Part shown: positions 22,594 through 33,524 of the stretch, piece by piece
How positions within the stretch are numbered: position 1 is the stretch's first letter
How the letters are laid out: each line of letters begins with the position of its first letter
DNA from: Fremontodendron californicum
Lineage: Eukaryota; Streptophyta; Magnoliopsida; Malvales; Malvaceae
Length of the DNA: 64,000 nt
Reading direction: 5' to 3'
Assembly: GCA_030761205.1 (NCBI GenBank)
Contig: JAULJL010000027.1
Location: forward strand, 9,305,001 to 9,369,000
Position numbers and translations under genes: made by a program
Notes under the pieces: generated by a model
Told to the model about the DNA's origin: nothing
Database searches by the model: none
What the model saw: the letters and a program-made list of their open reading frames with translations, nothing else

Positions 22594-22786
22594 TTTAATT
22601 GGATGCTTATATTAATAAAATTTTTAGGAGACAAATGAAGGATCGTGAGTTTGTTTCTCCTTTTTTTAATAAATTCGTTTTGTTTAAGGAAGGTCAAAAC
22701 TCAATGATCATGTGTTTTTTTAAGGAATAGGATAACATCAATTCTCTCAGCAAAGATATTCTTTGCAATAGAATCACTTTGTATGA

Positions 22787-22883
22787 AACTTACTAATCAA
22801 ATTTGAGAGGCTTTGTTCTGACCTTTTATGTAGTATCTTCAATACTAATAAAATTTCTTTGGCTTAGCAAAAAAAAAAAAAAA
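22787..22883 (+). mobile_element. Extremely 5'-truncated LINE tail with 17-bp target duplication
   Basis: About 97 bp ending in ACTAATAAAATTTC, TTAGC and a run of about 15 A, the usual L1-type plant LINE tail. AGAATCACTTTGTATGA occurs exactly on both sides (22770-22786 and 22884-22900). It sits about 270 bp upstream of the gene 1 start, in its promoter region. Confidence 0.88.
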
Positions 22884-22900
22884 AGAATCACTTTGTATGA

Positions 22901-24059
22901 GCTGGTAATTGGTTATAAACAACTTACTAAAAAGTCAACTCCCAACTTCATAATTAAAAAGGATTTTTTTTATTGCTTCTCTTACAGATGATGATCCAAA
23001 AGTACTTAGTGATGGCTTAACTGTTCAGCTAACTATTATTTAATTTTATTTCAATCAACAATCAATTTCCAGCTTTTATAGTTGAAGGAAATGGGGAATT
23101 ATTTACATTTTGTATGATGATAAACAATTATCCATCCACGTTTCTGTGGTTGTTTTCTTTCTATATGGTGTACAGCCTTTTGTTTTAAGATCAAGTTTCT
23201 TATAGGTACAATATTTGATTAATTAATTAATGCCACTAGACACTCCAATTTTTTTTTGGGTACAAAACGGGACACTCGAGTTGGATGAAATAAATTAAAT
23301 AATTGTTCGACTAAATGTTTTAGTAGGTTTTTATTAGAGCAGGAGGATTTGAATTTGTTATTTGAGTAGGAGTAAAATGCACTTTTATACGATATTTCAT
23401 TTTTATTCATGCTTTTTTAAATTAAAAATTTTCATCTACCATTTTTTAAAATGTTTTTTAAATTCATTCATTCCGTCAATTATTGTTAAAAATTTAATAA
23501 AATATACCAAATCAACACTACATATATGTTCGTATGAAAAAATTTAGCTTAAGAAATCAAAAGAATTTACCTTTTTTCTCACATAGACATACACAGGGAC
23601 ATAGACGTTATTCTCAAGTGATAAATTTTGTCAAATTTTAATGATAATTGATAAAATGAATTAATTTGAAATAATTGAATTCTGAAAATCTTGAGTAAAA
23701 ATAAAATATTACTCAAAGATCATAAATTAAATGTACGATATAATTGACTCTCACTAGGAGATATACGGAACTGCATGCTATTGAGTCAATTAAAGCTTGA
23801 GTGCCAAAAAATGTTTTCTGATTTCGTTTGAATCTGTAATTTTGCATCGAGGACAATAGACCCACGCATCCCAGCTCATATTTTGAGAAACCAGACTCTT
23901 ATAAATTGACCTGCACATGGATACGGATCAAGCTTATGATCCGGTCCGATCTGACTTAAATTAATGTTCAAATAATAAAAAAAATATTTAAATTTAATTA
24001 TAAAAATATATAAATATTAATATAAAAATAATTTTTCTACAACGTGTTTTGTCACGTTT
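22901..24059. other. AT-rich intergenic DNA upstream of gene 1
   Basis: Only short frames on either strand and no recognisable gene or element ends. Confidence 0.5.
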
Positions 24060-24067
24060 TTGTTGTG

Positions 24068-24250
24068 TGTTTCGTCACGTCAAATTTTTCTATACTTGCT
24101 GTATGTTCCGTTACGTCAGATTTTCCTGTACCTGCTACATATTCCGTCACGTCAGGTTTTCTTATACCTGCTGCAAATTTCGTCATGCCAGAATTTTCTG
24201 TACCTGTTGCGTGTTCCATCACGTCAGATTTTTGTGTTATGTGTTCTGCC
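24068..24250. repeat. 36-bp minisatellite, five copies
   Basis: CGTCACGTCA or a variant recurs at 24077, 24113, 24149, 24185 and 24221 (period 36). Because 36 is a multiple of three, frames on both strands stay open and give 12-residue repeats, for example SDVTEHTAS/PDVTEYVAG on the minus strand. No start-to-stop gene around it is convincing. It lies 60 bp upstream of a polypurine-like tract and LTR, so it may be the 3' end of a lost retroelement. Confidence 0.88.
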
Positions 24251-24318
24251 ACACGATCATTTATTAGTTAACAAACTCAAGTTAGTATTTACAATACCAT
24301 CTTGAGTTCAAGAGAGGG

Positions 24319-24575
24319 TGTTAAACTAATAAATGTAATTACATATATTAGGGATTACGATACTATATATTAGAGATTACGATACAATATTCTTGCTTAG
24401 TTCATTCTTAAATAGGTGATAATCTTTTATATAAATAGGGTACTCTTGTACAAACTAACAAAAAAATTCATAATATCAACAATGTAACTTTTGGGGTCTT
24501 TACCTAGAGATGTAGGCCACCATAATCGAATCACGTATTCTTTTGTGTTATTATATTATCCATTTTCTTGTAACA
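24319..24575 (+). mobile_element. Small Copia-type LTR with both primer-like flanks
   Basis: 257 bp with TGTTAAAC...TTGTAACA ends and a TATA box (TTTTATATAAATAGGG, 24425-24440). It is preceded by a purine-rich tract (GAGTTCAAGAGAGGG) and followed at once by TGATATCAGTGC, two mismatches from the tRNA-Met primer site. A second similar phrase, TAGTATCAAAGC, is at 24604. No coding sequence remains on either side. Confidence 0.65.
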
Positions 24576-24879
24576 TGATATCAGTGCTTCTTATTTTCTA
24601 ACATAGTATCAAAGCTTCTTTTCTTTTAACAATATGAATAGTAATCCGGGTTGGTAGGCTGACCCGGGCCAGCCCAAGACCCAACCTAAATAAGGTAGAA
24701 AAAAATTCAAGTCGCGGCTTGGTCCATGAGTAGATCTACTTATAAAACAACATGAAAGTAAAAAATTTTAGTAGCTCAAGTTAAGGTTGGAGTTAAAATT
24801 TAACGAAAATTATACCTATTTTTCATCTTTGTTGAATAACATCTTCGTATTTTTTAGGCAGATATATCAGACTTAGCGC

Positions 24880-25251
24880 TAGTTTAACATTTCTGTTAAA
24901 AAAACTTGGATTAAAAAAAATCTGGGTTAAAAAAAGTATGTTTAAAAAGTGTGGTTTAAAAACTTTTAAATATTTGACATTGTTGTGAAAAATGTTGTGA
25001 AGAATTGAAATGTCAAAAAAAGATATGTTTAAAATATTAAAAGTGTAGAGATATGAGAAAAATAAAGTCATTTTATCCAAAATTCAGTTTTTAAAGTTCA
25101 AAAACTTTATTTTTTGGTTTTTTAGTTTGAGTTGCTAAATCATAATTTCAACCGCAAAACTAAATTTTTTTATTCATTTAATATTATATTTATGATAAAA
25201 CTTAATTTTTGATTTAAAAATTATGTGAAACGCAATACTAAACAATGTCTA
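24880..25251. mobile_element. Possible MITE with imperfect inverted ends
   Basis: Left end AGCGCTAGTTTAACATT and right end (reverse) AGACATTGTTTAGTATT, a loose inverted pair, surround repeats of GGTTAAAAA/CTTGGATTAAAAA. The word GCAATACTAAACAATG is common at ends of small plant DNA elements. No clear target duplication, so boundaries are uncertain. The minus-strand frame 24823-25080 is not a gene. Confidence 0.4.
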
Positions 25252-25599
25252 ACTCGATTTGTTTTGTGTTTGACTTCGAAAAATTTAAAACTATATTTCA
25301 AATGAAAAAAAATAAAATAGAGAGAGAAATGAATGATAGGAGAATGCATGTGACTTTACCATCAAATCAGCACACAACCGTTAAGCAACATATAATTGAT
25401 TATGCTTATCCAAAAAAAAAAAAAAACATATAATTGATTATTGAAGAAATAAATAACTTCAATTAGCAAAAATATTGCAACCATCACAAGCAGCCAAAAG
25501 GGTTTTCTTAAAAAAATTTAGAGACTTCTCTTACTTCTATTTTTTTTTGGAGTTTCAGAGTAAGCTCCTTTATAGTAAATTCCTTTATGATAAATTTAA

Positions 25600-25960
25600 A
25601 TAAATTTCATTACATATAAATATGAAAAAAATTATATATAAATATGATAAATTTTATAAAATTATCATGTTTATATGTAATTTTTTTTACATATAAACAT
25701 GATAAATTATATATATACATGACAAATTACATATAAATATGACAAATTATATATAACATGACAATTACATATAAACACGAAAAATTACATATAAACATAA
25801 TAAATTACATATAAACATGACATATTTATCATGTTTATATGTAATTTTTTAAATAGAGTAATTTTTTTTTTTTACATATGTATTTTTTTTTTTACATATA
25901 AACATAACACAAATTACATATAAACATGATAAATTACATATATAATAGAATCTACGAAAA
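25600..25960. repeat. AT-rich inverted/direct repeats (ACATATAAACATGATAAATT)
   Basis: Phrases ACATATAAACATGA and their reverse complement TCATGTTTATATGTAA recur about ten times, so the tract can fold on itself. No coding content. Confidence 0.75.
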
Positions 25961-26340
25961 ACTCACATAAGCTTTCTTTAAAATTTTTCCTCTTTTCCAG
26001 CACTGCTGAAACTGGTCAATCCTAGCTAGGTAGCTGTAATGACGTAGAAACACACAAATGACAACCACATTAGTCTGTAAATCCTAAAATTTCTATAATT
26101 GTATATAGTTTTTTTCCAGCAATATTTATATCTATATTATTAAGTTTGATGTTATAAATTGACATAAATTTTATTTAAAAAAAATCATAATAGCTGATAA
26201 TAAAACAGAGTTATTCATATTTTTTTATATAATATTTGTTTTTGAAAAAAAAAAAATTCTAATTCTTCTTATAAAACTTCTTACACCTTTTAAAAAAAAT
26301 TATTCATATGTAACTTTTCTTCTGTATCAAAATACTTTTT

Positions 26341-26418
26341 AGGTGCTTTGAGTTTCTGTATTGTTGTGAGACTTTACTCTCTTGCTTTACTAATATAACT
26401 TGACTTAGCAAAAAAAAA
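26341..26418 (+). mobile_element. Second micro-LINE tail with 15-bp target duplication
   Basis: 78 bp ending CTTAGC plus about 10 A, bracketed by ATCAAAATACTTTTT at 26326-26340 and 26419-26433. Same kind of event as at 22787-22883, with a similar CTTAGC-A(n) end. Confidence 0.83.
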
Positions 26419-26633
26419 ATCAAAATACTTTTTTTCACAATTTTTTTTTTTTCTTTCACCCATGGGTGTGCCTATTTCTAGTAATTATAGTTTAGAAACA
26501 ACACTGTTTTCGAGAATTTTGCTTCTCTCTTGTGTTTTTACCTGTAGGCACTTTGGCTCTATGTGGATCTGATGATTCTTAGGCATTAGCCAATTACCTT
26601 GCTGCTGTTTGATGTTTTAATTGAATGAGGTTG

Positions 26634-26634
<1 letters not shown>

Positions 26635-26679
<45 letters not shown>
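26635..26679. repeat. (TA)n microsatellite, about 22 units
   Basis: Uninterrupted alternating TA. Confidence 0.97.
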
Positions 26680-26680
<1 letters not shown>

Positions 26681-26836
26681 CAGTCTCACTGTCTATATGA
26701 AAAAATTTCTATTAATATTAGAATATTTTTAATTATATTTTATGTTGAAATTTGATATCGGGTCCGATCATATATCATTGTTGATATCCGACCCAAAACA
26801 ACATATGTTAACTGCCTAAGGCAGTTTAATTAATAC

Positions 26837-29713
26837 TTTCATAACGGTTTTTCTGACGCTAGGATGATTTTGAAAAAAATAAAATGGAGTCGCCACCAAT
26901 CTTTTTTGTTAGGTATGATTGGCCACCTATTAAAAATCAGTTTTAGTAAAATATTTTAAAATTAATTAAAACACTTTTTTAAAACCAATTTCGAAGTCTG
27001 CGCTTTAAACCAGAGAAAAAAAAAAAAAACAAAATCGGGTTCAGAAGTCGGTTACGTGCGGGGAAGGATTAGCACCCCCGCGACGCCCGTTTAGACAACG
27101 GTACCATTTAATCACGTGTTATCTTAAATCTCGGTAAAAATTAGTTTTTAATTTTGGGTATTTAAAAATTAATCCCCTTTGAAATGATTGTGTCATTTGT
27201 GAATGAACCGGACCCTATTAATGCAAAAATTTTCATATTCCCCGGCAGACCCGGCAAAACATGAAAAGTTTTTTTTTTACTCATTTTGAAATTCTCCGAA
27301 TCACTTTTTCTTTTTAAAAAAAAAAAAATATTTCGTTATTAATGATAATTGATGGTATCCTCTCCGGCAGACCTAGCAAAGAACACATGAATTAACTAAA
27401 CTCGAAAATAACCTTGTTTTGTTAAAATCATTATTTTTATAAAATAATTTAAAAATGAACATGCTAATTATTAAAATATAAATATAATTTAAGCAAAATG
27501 CATAATCATTGAAGAATGGTAAACATTTTAATTTCAACACGGTACACATGACATTGCAAAGAATTCATGGCATTCCTACGGAAAATTCGTACGCATGGCA
27601 TTATAGCGATCAAGGTCAAGATGACAAATATAACTCTTAATTATGAAAGGAGCCCAAAGTATACGTATTTTTTTATATTTTATTATTATATTTTTTGATA
27701 ATTATTGATGAAACCATACAAATGACGTACATCAAAATATTTTACCAAACTTCTCGGCAGACCCGGCAAAGTTTTGAAAATATATCTTCTCGCACGATAC
27801 ATACCTAACTTTCTAATCCCCCTGGCAAACCCGGCAAAGACTTATAGTTAAGTCGTCTGACCATGTATTATTTTTAAAAGTCGGTTTAAGGAACACAATA
27901 GTGGTATTTAAAATTGGCGTCCTTGGTCATTTGTTTATTTTCAAAAAGGTATCATTTTTTTTAAATAAAAGACATTTTTCATTTTCACTATTATTATTTT
28001 TTATTATATATATATTTTTTATCTTTCATTTTCACTATTGTCATTATTTTTATTATTGTTGTTTTTTATCTTTCATTTTCACTTTTATCCTTGTTTTTTT
28101 TATATATATTTTTTTCATTTTTATTATCATTATTTTTATTATTATTATATTCATTTATTATTATTATATTCATTTTTTATTTTTATTTTTTATTTTTTTA
28201 TCTCTCTTTTTTTTATCTTTCATTTTTACTTTTATCATATTTTTTTATTATATTTTTTTATTTTTTCACTTTTACCCTCTTTTTTTTATATATATATTTT
28301 TTATTTTTACTATTATCATGATTTTTTATTATTATATTTTTACTTTCATTTTTACTAATATCATATTTCTTATTATTTTTTTTATTTTCATTTTTACTAC
28401 TATCATATTTTTTTATTTTTTTTTTACTTTTATTTTTACTAATATCATATTTTTCATTATTTTTTATTATTATAATTTATTATTATTTGTGTTTTATTAT
28501 AGTCTTTTTTTAAAAATAAATAAATATATGCATATATATAAATATATGCATAAAACAAAAACATTCGGGTCGGGTCCACACGCAGACCCATGAACGAGTC
28601 CCGAGACCCGACCCGCTAGAACCCCCAACCTAAAAAAAAACATCTGGGTCGGGTCCACATGCGGACCCACACGCGGGTCCTGGGACCCGACCCGCTAAAG
28701 GTCTATTTAAGGACCTCTTTTTTTTTTTCATTTTAAATGGTTTCAAAAAAAAAAGTTTTTTTTTTCCTTTTACCTTTCTCTAAACTCTCCCACACCGATC
28801 ACCACCGCCGCCATCTGCTCCGCCGTGCCGGAGCTCCGGTGAGCTCCAAAATCCTCACCTAACCTCGGTTTGGTCTCGCCTCTTCAATTCCGGGCTTCGT
28901 TTTGCCCGGATCGGAGTCGAACTCCTTAGATCTAGGAAGAGACCTTTCGACTGCGAGGTCTCCAATCTAGCCTAGATCGGTGCCGGTTTGAGTTCGATCG
29001 TTCTCTGACGATCTCCGCTGTTCTAAACCCTTCCGCAAACGGTTTGAATCGTTTCCGAATCCTTTTTTTTTGCTGTCGTTTTTTTGGTTGTTGGTTTTTT
29101 GTTTGCGATTGTTGTTTTTTTTTGGAGGGATTCTTCCATCTTTTTTTTTTCGGGGGGTTCGGGGGTTTTATGGGAGGGGTGCCGTGTACGCTGGGGTTGG
29201 CTGTTGGTGGCGTGGGGGCCCGGGTTAGGTTCGAAAGGGATAGTTTGTGTAGGGTGTTCGTGGCTAGAGTGGCTGGAGGGTTCGATTTTAGGGGGTGGCG
29301 TGTATGGGGAAAAGGCTAGGTCTGAATGGGGGATTGTGTAACTAGGGTGGCTTGGGTCGAAGCCACTGGTGGCCTGTTTTTGGGTGGTGGCATGTTGCTG
29401 GTTTTGGGGTGGCTTGTTGGCTGTAGGGGCTAGGGTGGCAGGCGGCGGTAGGGAGGCTGGTGTAGGGGGGCTAGGGTTTGCTAGGGTTTCTAGGTTAGGG
29501 TTTGGGAATGGGCCTGCTTGGTAGCAAGCCTTGTTGGGCCCAAAATGGGAAGGGCCTTAACAGGCCTTGTTGGAGGCCAGCAGGCCTGATTTGCCTAGCA
29601 GGCCCAAAGGGCCCTGGGTGGGGCCTGCAGATCGGGCTTGCTAAATAGCAGGCCCTGTTCCAAATGGCCCGAGTCGTATTCGAATCCGACCCGGGCTAAA
29701 AACAGTTGTTACA
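26837..29713 (-). repeat. 3' LTR of the Ogre element
   Basis: 2877 bp. The outer end is TTTCATAACGG instead of TGTCATAACGG (one base of the terminal dinucleotide mutated). On the plus strand it holds the conserved LTR-end block (26880-27400), four GGCAGACCCGGCAAAG-like words, a TTTTATT-rich tract (27940-28510), paired GGGTCGGGTCCACAC/GACCCGACCCGCT blocks (28560-28700), a GC-rich gene-leader-like part (28780-29340) and AGGCCTGCT/AGCAGGCC palindromes (29500-29660). The long plus-strand frames (27901-28593, 29044-29341) follow from base composition and are not genes. Confidence 0.95.
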
Positions 29714-29728
29714 GCTGCCCCTCTTTGC
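29714..29728 (-). other. Polypurine tract of the Ogre element
   Basis: Minus strand GCAAAGAGGGGCAGC immediately precedes the 3' LTR start TGTAACA. Confidence 0.88.
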
Positions 29729-29814
29729 ACATTGCTAAGAATCAGGAATAGGGCAAAGATACGAGCAACGTTTTTGTTTAGAAATGGTGTATGCGTGCGT
29801 TCTAAAGGTTTTCT

Positions 29815-30135
29815 CCATCAGAGGTTTTGTCATTTGAAGAATAAACTGCTCCTCTTATCAGAGGCTCCATCACTCGGAAGATAAATTGCTCCTCTTATCA
29901 AAGGCTCTATCACTTGGAAAATAAATTGCTCCTCTCATCAGAGGTTCTATCACTTGGAAAATAAATTGCTCCTCTTATCAGAGGCTCTATCACTTGGAAA
30001 ATAAATTGCTCCTCTCATCAGAGGCTCTACCACTTGGAAAATAAATTGCTCCTCTAATTAGAGGCTCTATCACTTGGAAAATAAATTGCTCCTCTCATCA
30101 GAGGCTCCATCACTCGAAAAAATAAATTGCTACCT
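29815..30135 (-). repeat. 40-bp tandem hairpin repeat in the Ogre 3' UTR, about eight copies
   Basis: Unit TTGCTCCTCTCATCAGAGG followed by CTCTATCACTTGGAAAATAA, period 40 bp, about eight copies with increasing decay at both ends. Each unit has the self-complementary arms CCTCT/AGAGG, so each can form a small hairpin. No frame runs through it. It sits about 100 bp from the LTR. Confidence 0.93.
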
Positions 30136-31219
30136 TTTTCCTCATTATCATGATGATTTTCAACTCCCTATTGTAGTCGGTTTCCATTTTTCTTGTCTAT
30201 CTGTCATTCATACCTTTTTTTTTGTACAATGTTAATTCCTTATTGTTAGCAATGTCATGATGATGCAATGCATGTTTATGATAATGAACTGTATGATTTA
30301 AGGCTCGAATCATGATTCGATGCCCCTGTGTGTATCTTATCAATTAGCAGTTCTCCCAAAGTTGACTTGACTAAGCTTCTCATGCTTTTCTATTTTTCCA
30401 GTTTCCTTTCTTTTCTTTCTTCGACTTGACTAACTGTCCACAACTTACTTTTTCACGATCTTTTCTTAGCCGGAATCAGAGCTTCGTACACTTCCCTCAA
30501 AACAATTTCACATGTCAATCATTACTTTCTTTACTTCCAAAGAGTATAAATAAATCGATGTCTCATACTGCCCCGTCGTCTCCTTATCATCATTTTTTTT
30601 CTTTCTGATTTTCCAATTATCAAATTTCCCTAGAGTAATCGTGAAAGCTCCATTTATGCCGTGTTCATTTATTTATCATCATTCACATTTCATGTCAACA
30701 TAATGCATTATTTTAAGAAAATTTCAAACAAATAAAGATAACTCAATGACAAAACTTTATAAATTGGGACAAATATTTTCATTCTTAGAGAAAAAGGAAC
30801 ATATTGGCATTAATCAAAAAGAGAAATAAAGATAGAATAAGGATAGATCTCCTCCATAATGAATACTCAAACGAACTCATTGATCTAATGCAGATTTCTC
30901 TTTCGAGAAAGAAATATCCATCAATGTCCTTGACTCTTCTGAGAGCATCAAACCACGAATCACCCTCCCTGTTTTGCATAGTTCAAACACACTGCATTTT
31001 GCTACTTCCTCAAATTTTCTATCCCGCTTTGATCTTTTCCCCCACGTAATTACTTCAGACGAGTTATTTCCTATTGCTCCAACTTTTATCCTTCATCTAG
31101 GCCGCCCTTTAGGGTTTTCGACCTAGATCCTTCCTTTGATTTGAACCGCCCTTTCGGGTTTTCAGTCCAACTCTCTCCCTTTTTCTTTTTTTTTTGACTC
31201 AAACCACCCTGTTGGATTT
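30136..31219 (-). other. Ogre 3' untranslated region
   Basis: Between the integrase stop and the hairpin array. On the plus strand 31080-31230 has three phrases like CCGCCCTTTAGGGTTTTC (31101, 31144, 31205), an imperfect repeat of about 50-60 bp. Short frames here are not convincing. Confidence 0.6.
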
Positions 31220-32371
31220 TCAGTTTGATTTTTTGATTTTTTTTGATGCATAATATTTCTTCACTGCATCAGCGTTAATTGGACTTGAAAAATCTGCACC
31301 GTCCATTTCGGCTAAAATCATTGCCCCTCCCGAAAATACTCTTTTCACCACGTATGGACCTTCCCAATTCGGTGCCCATTTTCCCCTTGGATCTTGCTGA
31401 TTAGGAAGGATCTTTTTCAAAACCAAATCACCTTCTCGAAACTCTCTTGGGCGAACCTTTTTATTGTGTGCCCTCATCATCTGTCTTTGGTATAATTGGC
31501 CATGATACAGTGCCGTCATCCTTTTTTCCTCAATCAAATTGAGCTGCTCATAGCGGGCTCGAACCCATTCTGCTTCTTCTAGCTCGATTTCCATCAAAAT
31601 TCTCAAAGAGGGGATCTCAACTTCAATTGGCAAAACAGCTTCCATCTCATACACCAGGGAATAAGGAGTAGCTCCCGTAGAAGTACGCACCGATGTTCTA
31701 TAAGCGTGCAGAGCAAACGGGAGTTTCTCGTGCCAATCTTTGTACTTATCAGTCATTTTAGCCACGATTTTCTTTATATTCTTGTTAGCAGCCTCCACTG
31801 CCCCGTTCATCTTGGGACGATAAGGCGTTGAGTTGTGATGTCTGACTTTAAACTGGGTACAAATCTCATTCATCATGGCGTTTAGATTAAGAGCATTATC
31901 TGTAATGATTTTCTCTGGGAGACCGTATCGGCAGATCACTTCCTTCTTCAAGAATCTACACACCACTGACTTGGTCACACTAGCATAAGAAGCAGCTTCA
32001 ACCCACTTCATGAAATAATCAATCACCACCAAAATGAAGCGATGCCCGTTTGAGGCCTTAGGGGTAATTGGCCCAATCACATCCATTCCCCACATAGAAA
32101 AAGGCCACTGCGTTGTTATGATGTGCAAAGCTGTCGGAAGAGCATGTATCTTATCCGCGTATATTTGGCACTTATGGCATTTCCGAACATACCTGATGCA
32201 ATCCCTCTCCACTGTCATCCAATAATAACTTGCTCTCATAATCTGCTTAGCCATCATGTGGCCGTTCGCATGTGTTCCACAAACCCCTTCGTGAACCTCC
32301 TCAAGTATTCTTTTAGCTTCATTTGCTTCCACATACCTTAGCAATGTATGATCTCTACTCCTTTTGTACAA
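31220..32371 (-). pseudogene. Ogre integrase
   Basis: 383 codons open from 32371 to 31220. Early residues carry the HHCC zinc finger (H...H in the GVCGTHANGH region, then CHKCQ). The catalytic triad follows: D in WGMDVIGP, D in ITDNAL and E in GAVEAAN. A C-terminal GPF/Y-like part (GPYVVKRVF) ends the protein. The triad looks intact. However, the frame is cut off from the RNase H part by a stop and frameshift at 32371-32379. In the family, integrase is released from a polyprotein and inserts the cDNA in the nucleus. Confidence 0.93.
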
Positions 32372-32378
32372 TACTTAT

Positions 32379-33431
32379 TTATCTAGAAAGAATCCCATAA
32401 CCAATCCTCTCAAAGTTCTTTTTGTCATTTTCTGTGGCATGTTCTGGGTATTGCTGATGCTTTACGTATTGCAGGATGTCATGGTACCATGGCCTCCCAT
32501 CTGGCTCTTCTTCAACATGCATACAGTGTGCGAGCAACTCTCGTATGCTCATCTTAATGGGCTGGACGTCAGCGCTTGTATTTATCTTGAACATTGAGGC
32601 TAACGTAGCAAGAGCGTCGGCCATTTGATTTTTCTCTCGGGGTAGATAGTTGAATTCGATCTTTTCAAATTGTTGAACCAATTCAACTATGAACTTGTGG
32701 TACAGGACCAACTTTGAGTCCCCTGTCTCCCATTCCCTTTTTAACTGACAAATGACTAGAGTTGAGTCTCCATACACCTCTAACTCGCTTATTTTCTTTG
32801 CAATAGCCGCTTGAAGTCCCATGACACAGGTCTCATACTCCACCACATTGTTGGTGCATTTGAAAGTCAATCTTGCAGTGATTGGGCAGTAGGTCCCTTT
32901 TGGCGATATCAAGACCGCTCCAACACCGTGCCCCAGAGCATTCGATGCACCGTCGAAATACATCTTCCACACATCTTTCTTTGATTCTTCGTTTTCATCT
33001 TCTTCTGAAATAGCCATCAAGTCCTCATCCGGGAAATCAAACTTCACTGGCTCATAACCTTCGGTGGCTTTATCTGCCAGGAATTCAGCCACTGCACTTC
33101 CTTTTATGGCTTTCTGCGAGATATAGGTGATGTCATATTCAGAAAGCAGAACTTGCCATCTTGCCAATCTTCCTGATAACGAGGGTTTCTCAAAGATGTA
33201 TTTAATGGGGTCCAATTTAGCAACAAGCAATGTGGTATGGTATAACATATATTGTCGGAGCCTATGAGCAGCCCAGGCCAGCGCGCAACATATCTTTTCT
33301 ACTACCGAGTACTTGGCCTCATAACCTGTAAACTTTTTGCTCGGGTAGTAAATGGCATGTTCCTTCTTGCTTGTCTCATCTTGCTGTCCCAAAACACACC
33401 CCATGGATTTCTCATGTACTACCAAATACAA
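32379..33431 (-). pseudogene. Ogre RNase H plus archaeal-type RNase H
   Basis: The first half (about residues 1-110; YYPSKKFTGYEAKYSVVEK and RLARWQVLLSEYDI) is the Gypsy RNase H, missing its first part because the frame begins late. The second half (about residues 150-285) is a separate RNase H with D in MYFDGASN, E in VEYE, D in YGDSTLV and D in MADALAT. This second, archaeal-type domain (aRNH) is a mark of the Tat lineage. The frame ends in TAA at 32379, before integrase. Upstream, a stop at 33525 cuts it from RT. Confidence 0.92.
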
Positions 33432-33524
33432 AATGAGCGGTCTTCCTGGTGTTGGTGGTACCAGTACCGGTGGATTGGTAAGATATTCTTTTACTTTGTC
33501 GAATGCCTCCTGGCAATCCTCATC

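Noticed and set aside
27901..28593. 230-codon plus-strand frame rich in Phe, Ile and Tyr
   Set aside because: Low-complexity TTTTATT tract in the Ogre LTR, also at 43093-43615; looks like a membrane protein only by composition.
29044..29341. Plus-strand Gly/Val/Phe-rich frames
   Set aside because: GT-rich LTR sequence repeated at 44221-44475; no homology recognised and the frames differ between copies.
29815..30135. Regular 40-bp repeat that resembles a CRISPR array
   Set aside because: Units are contiguous with no unique spacers, and the context is a plant retrotransposon 3' UTR.
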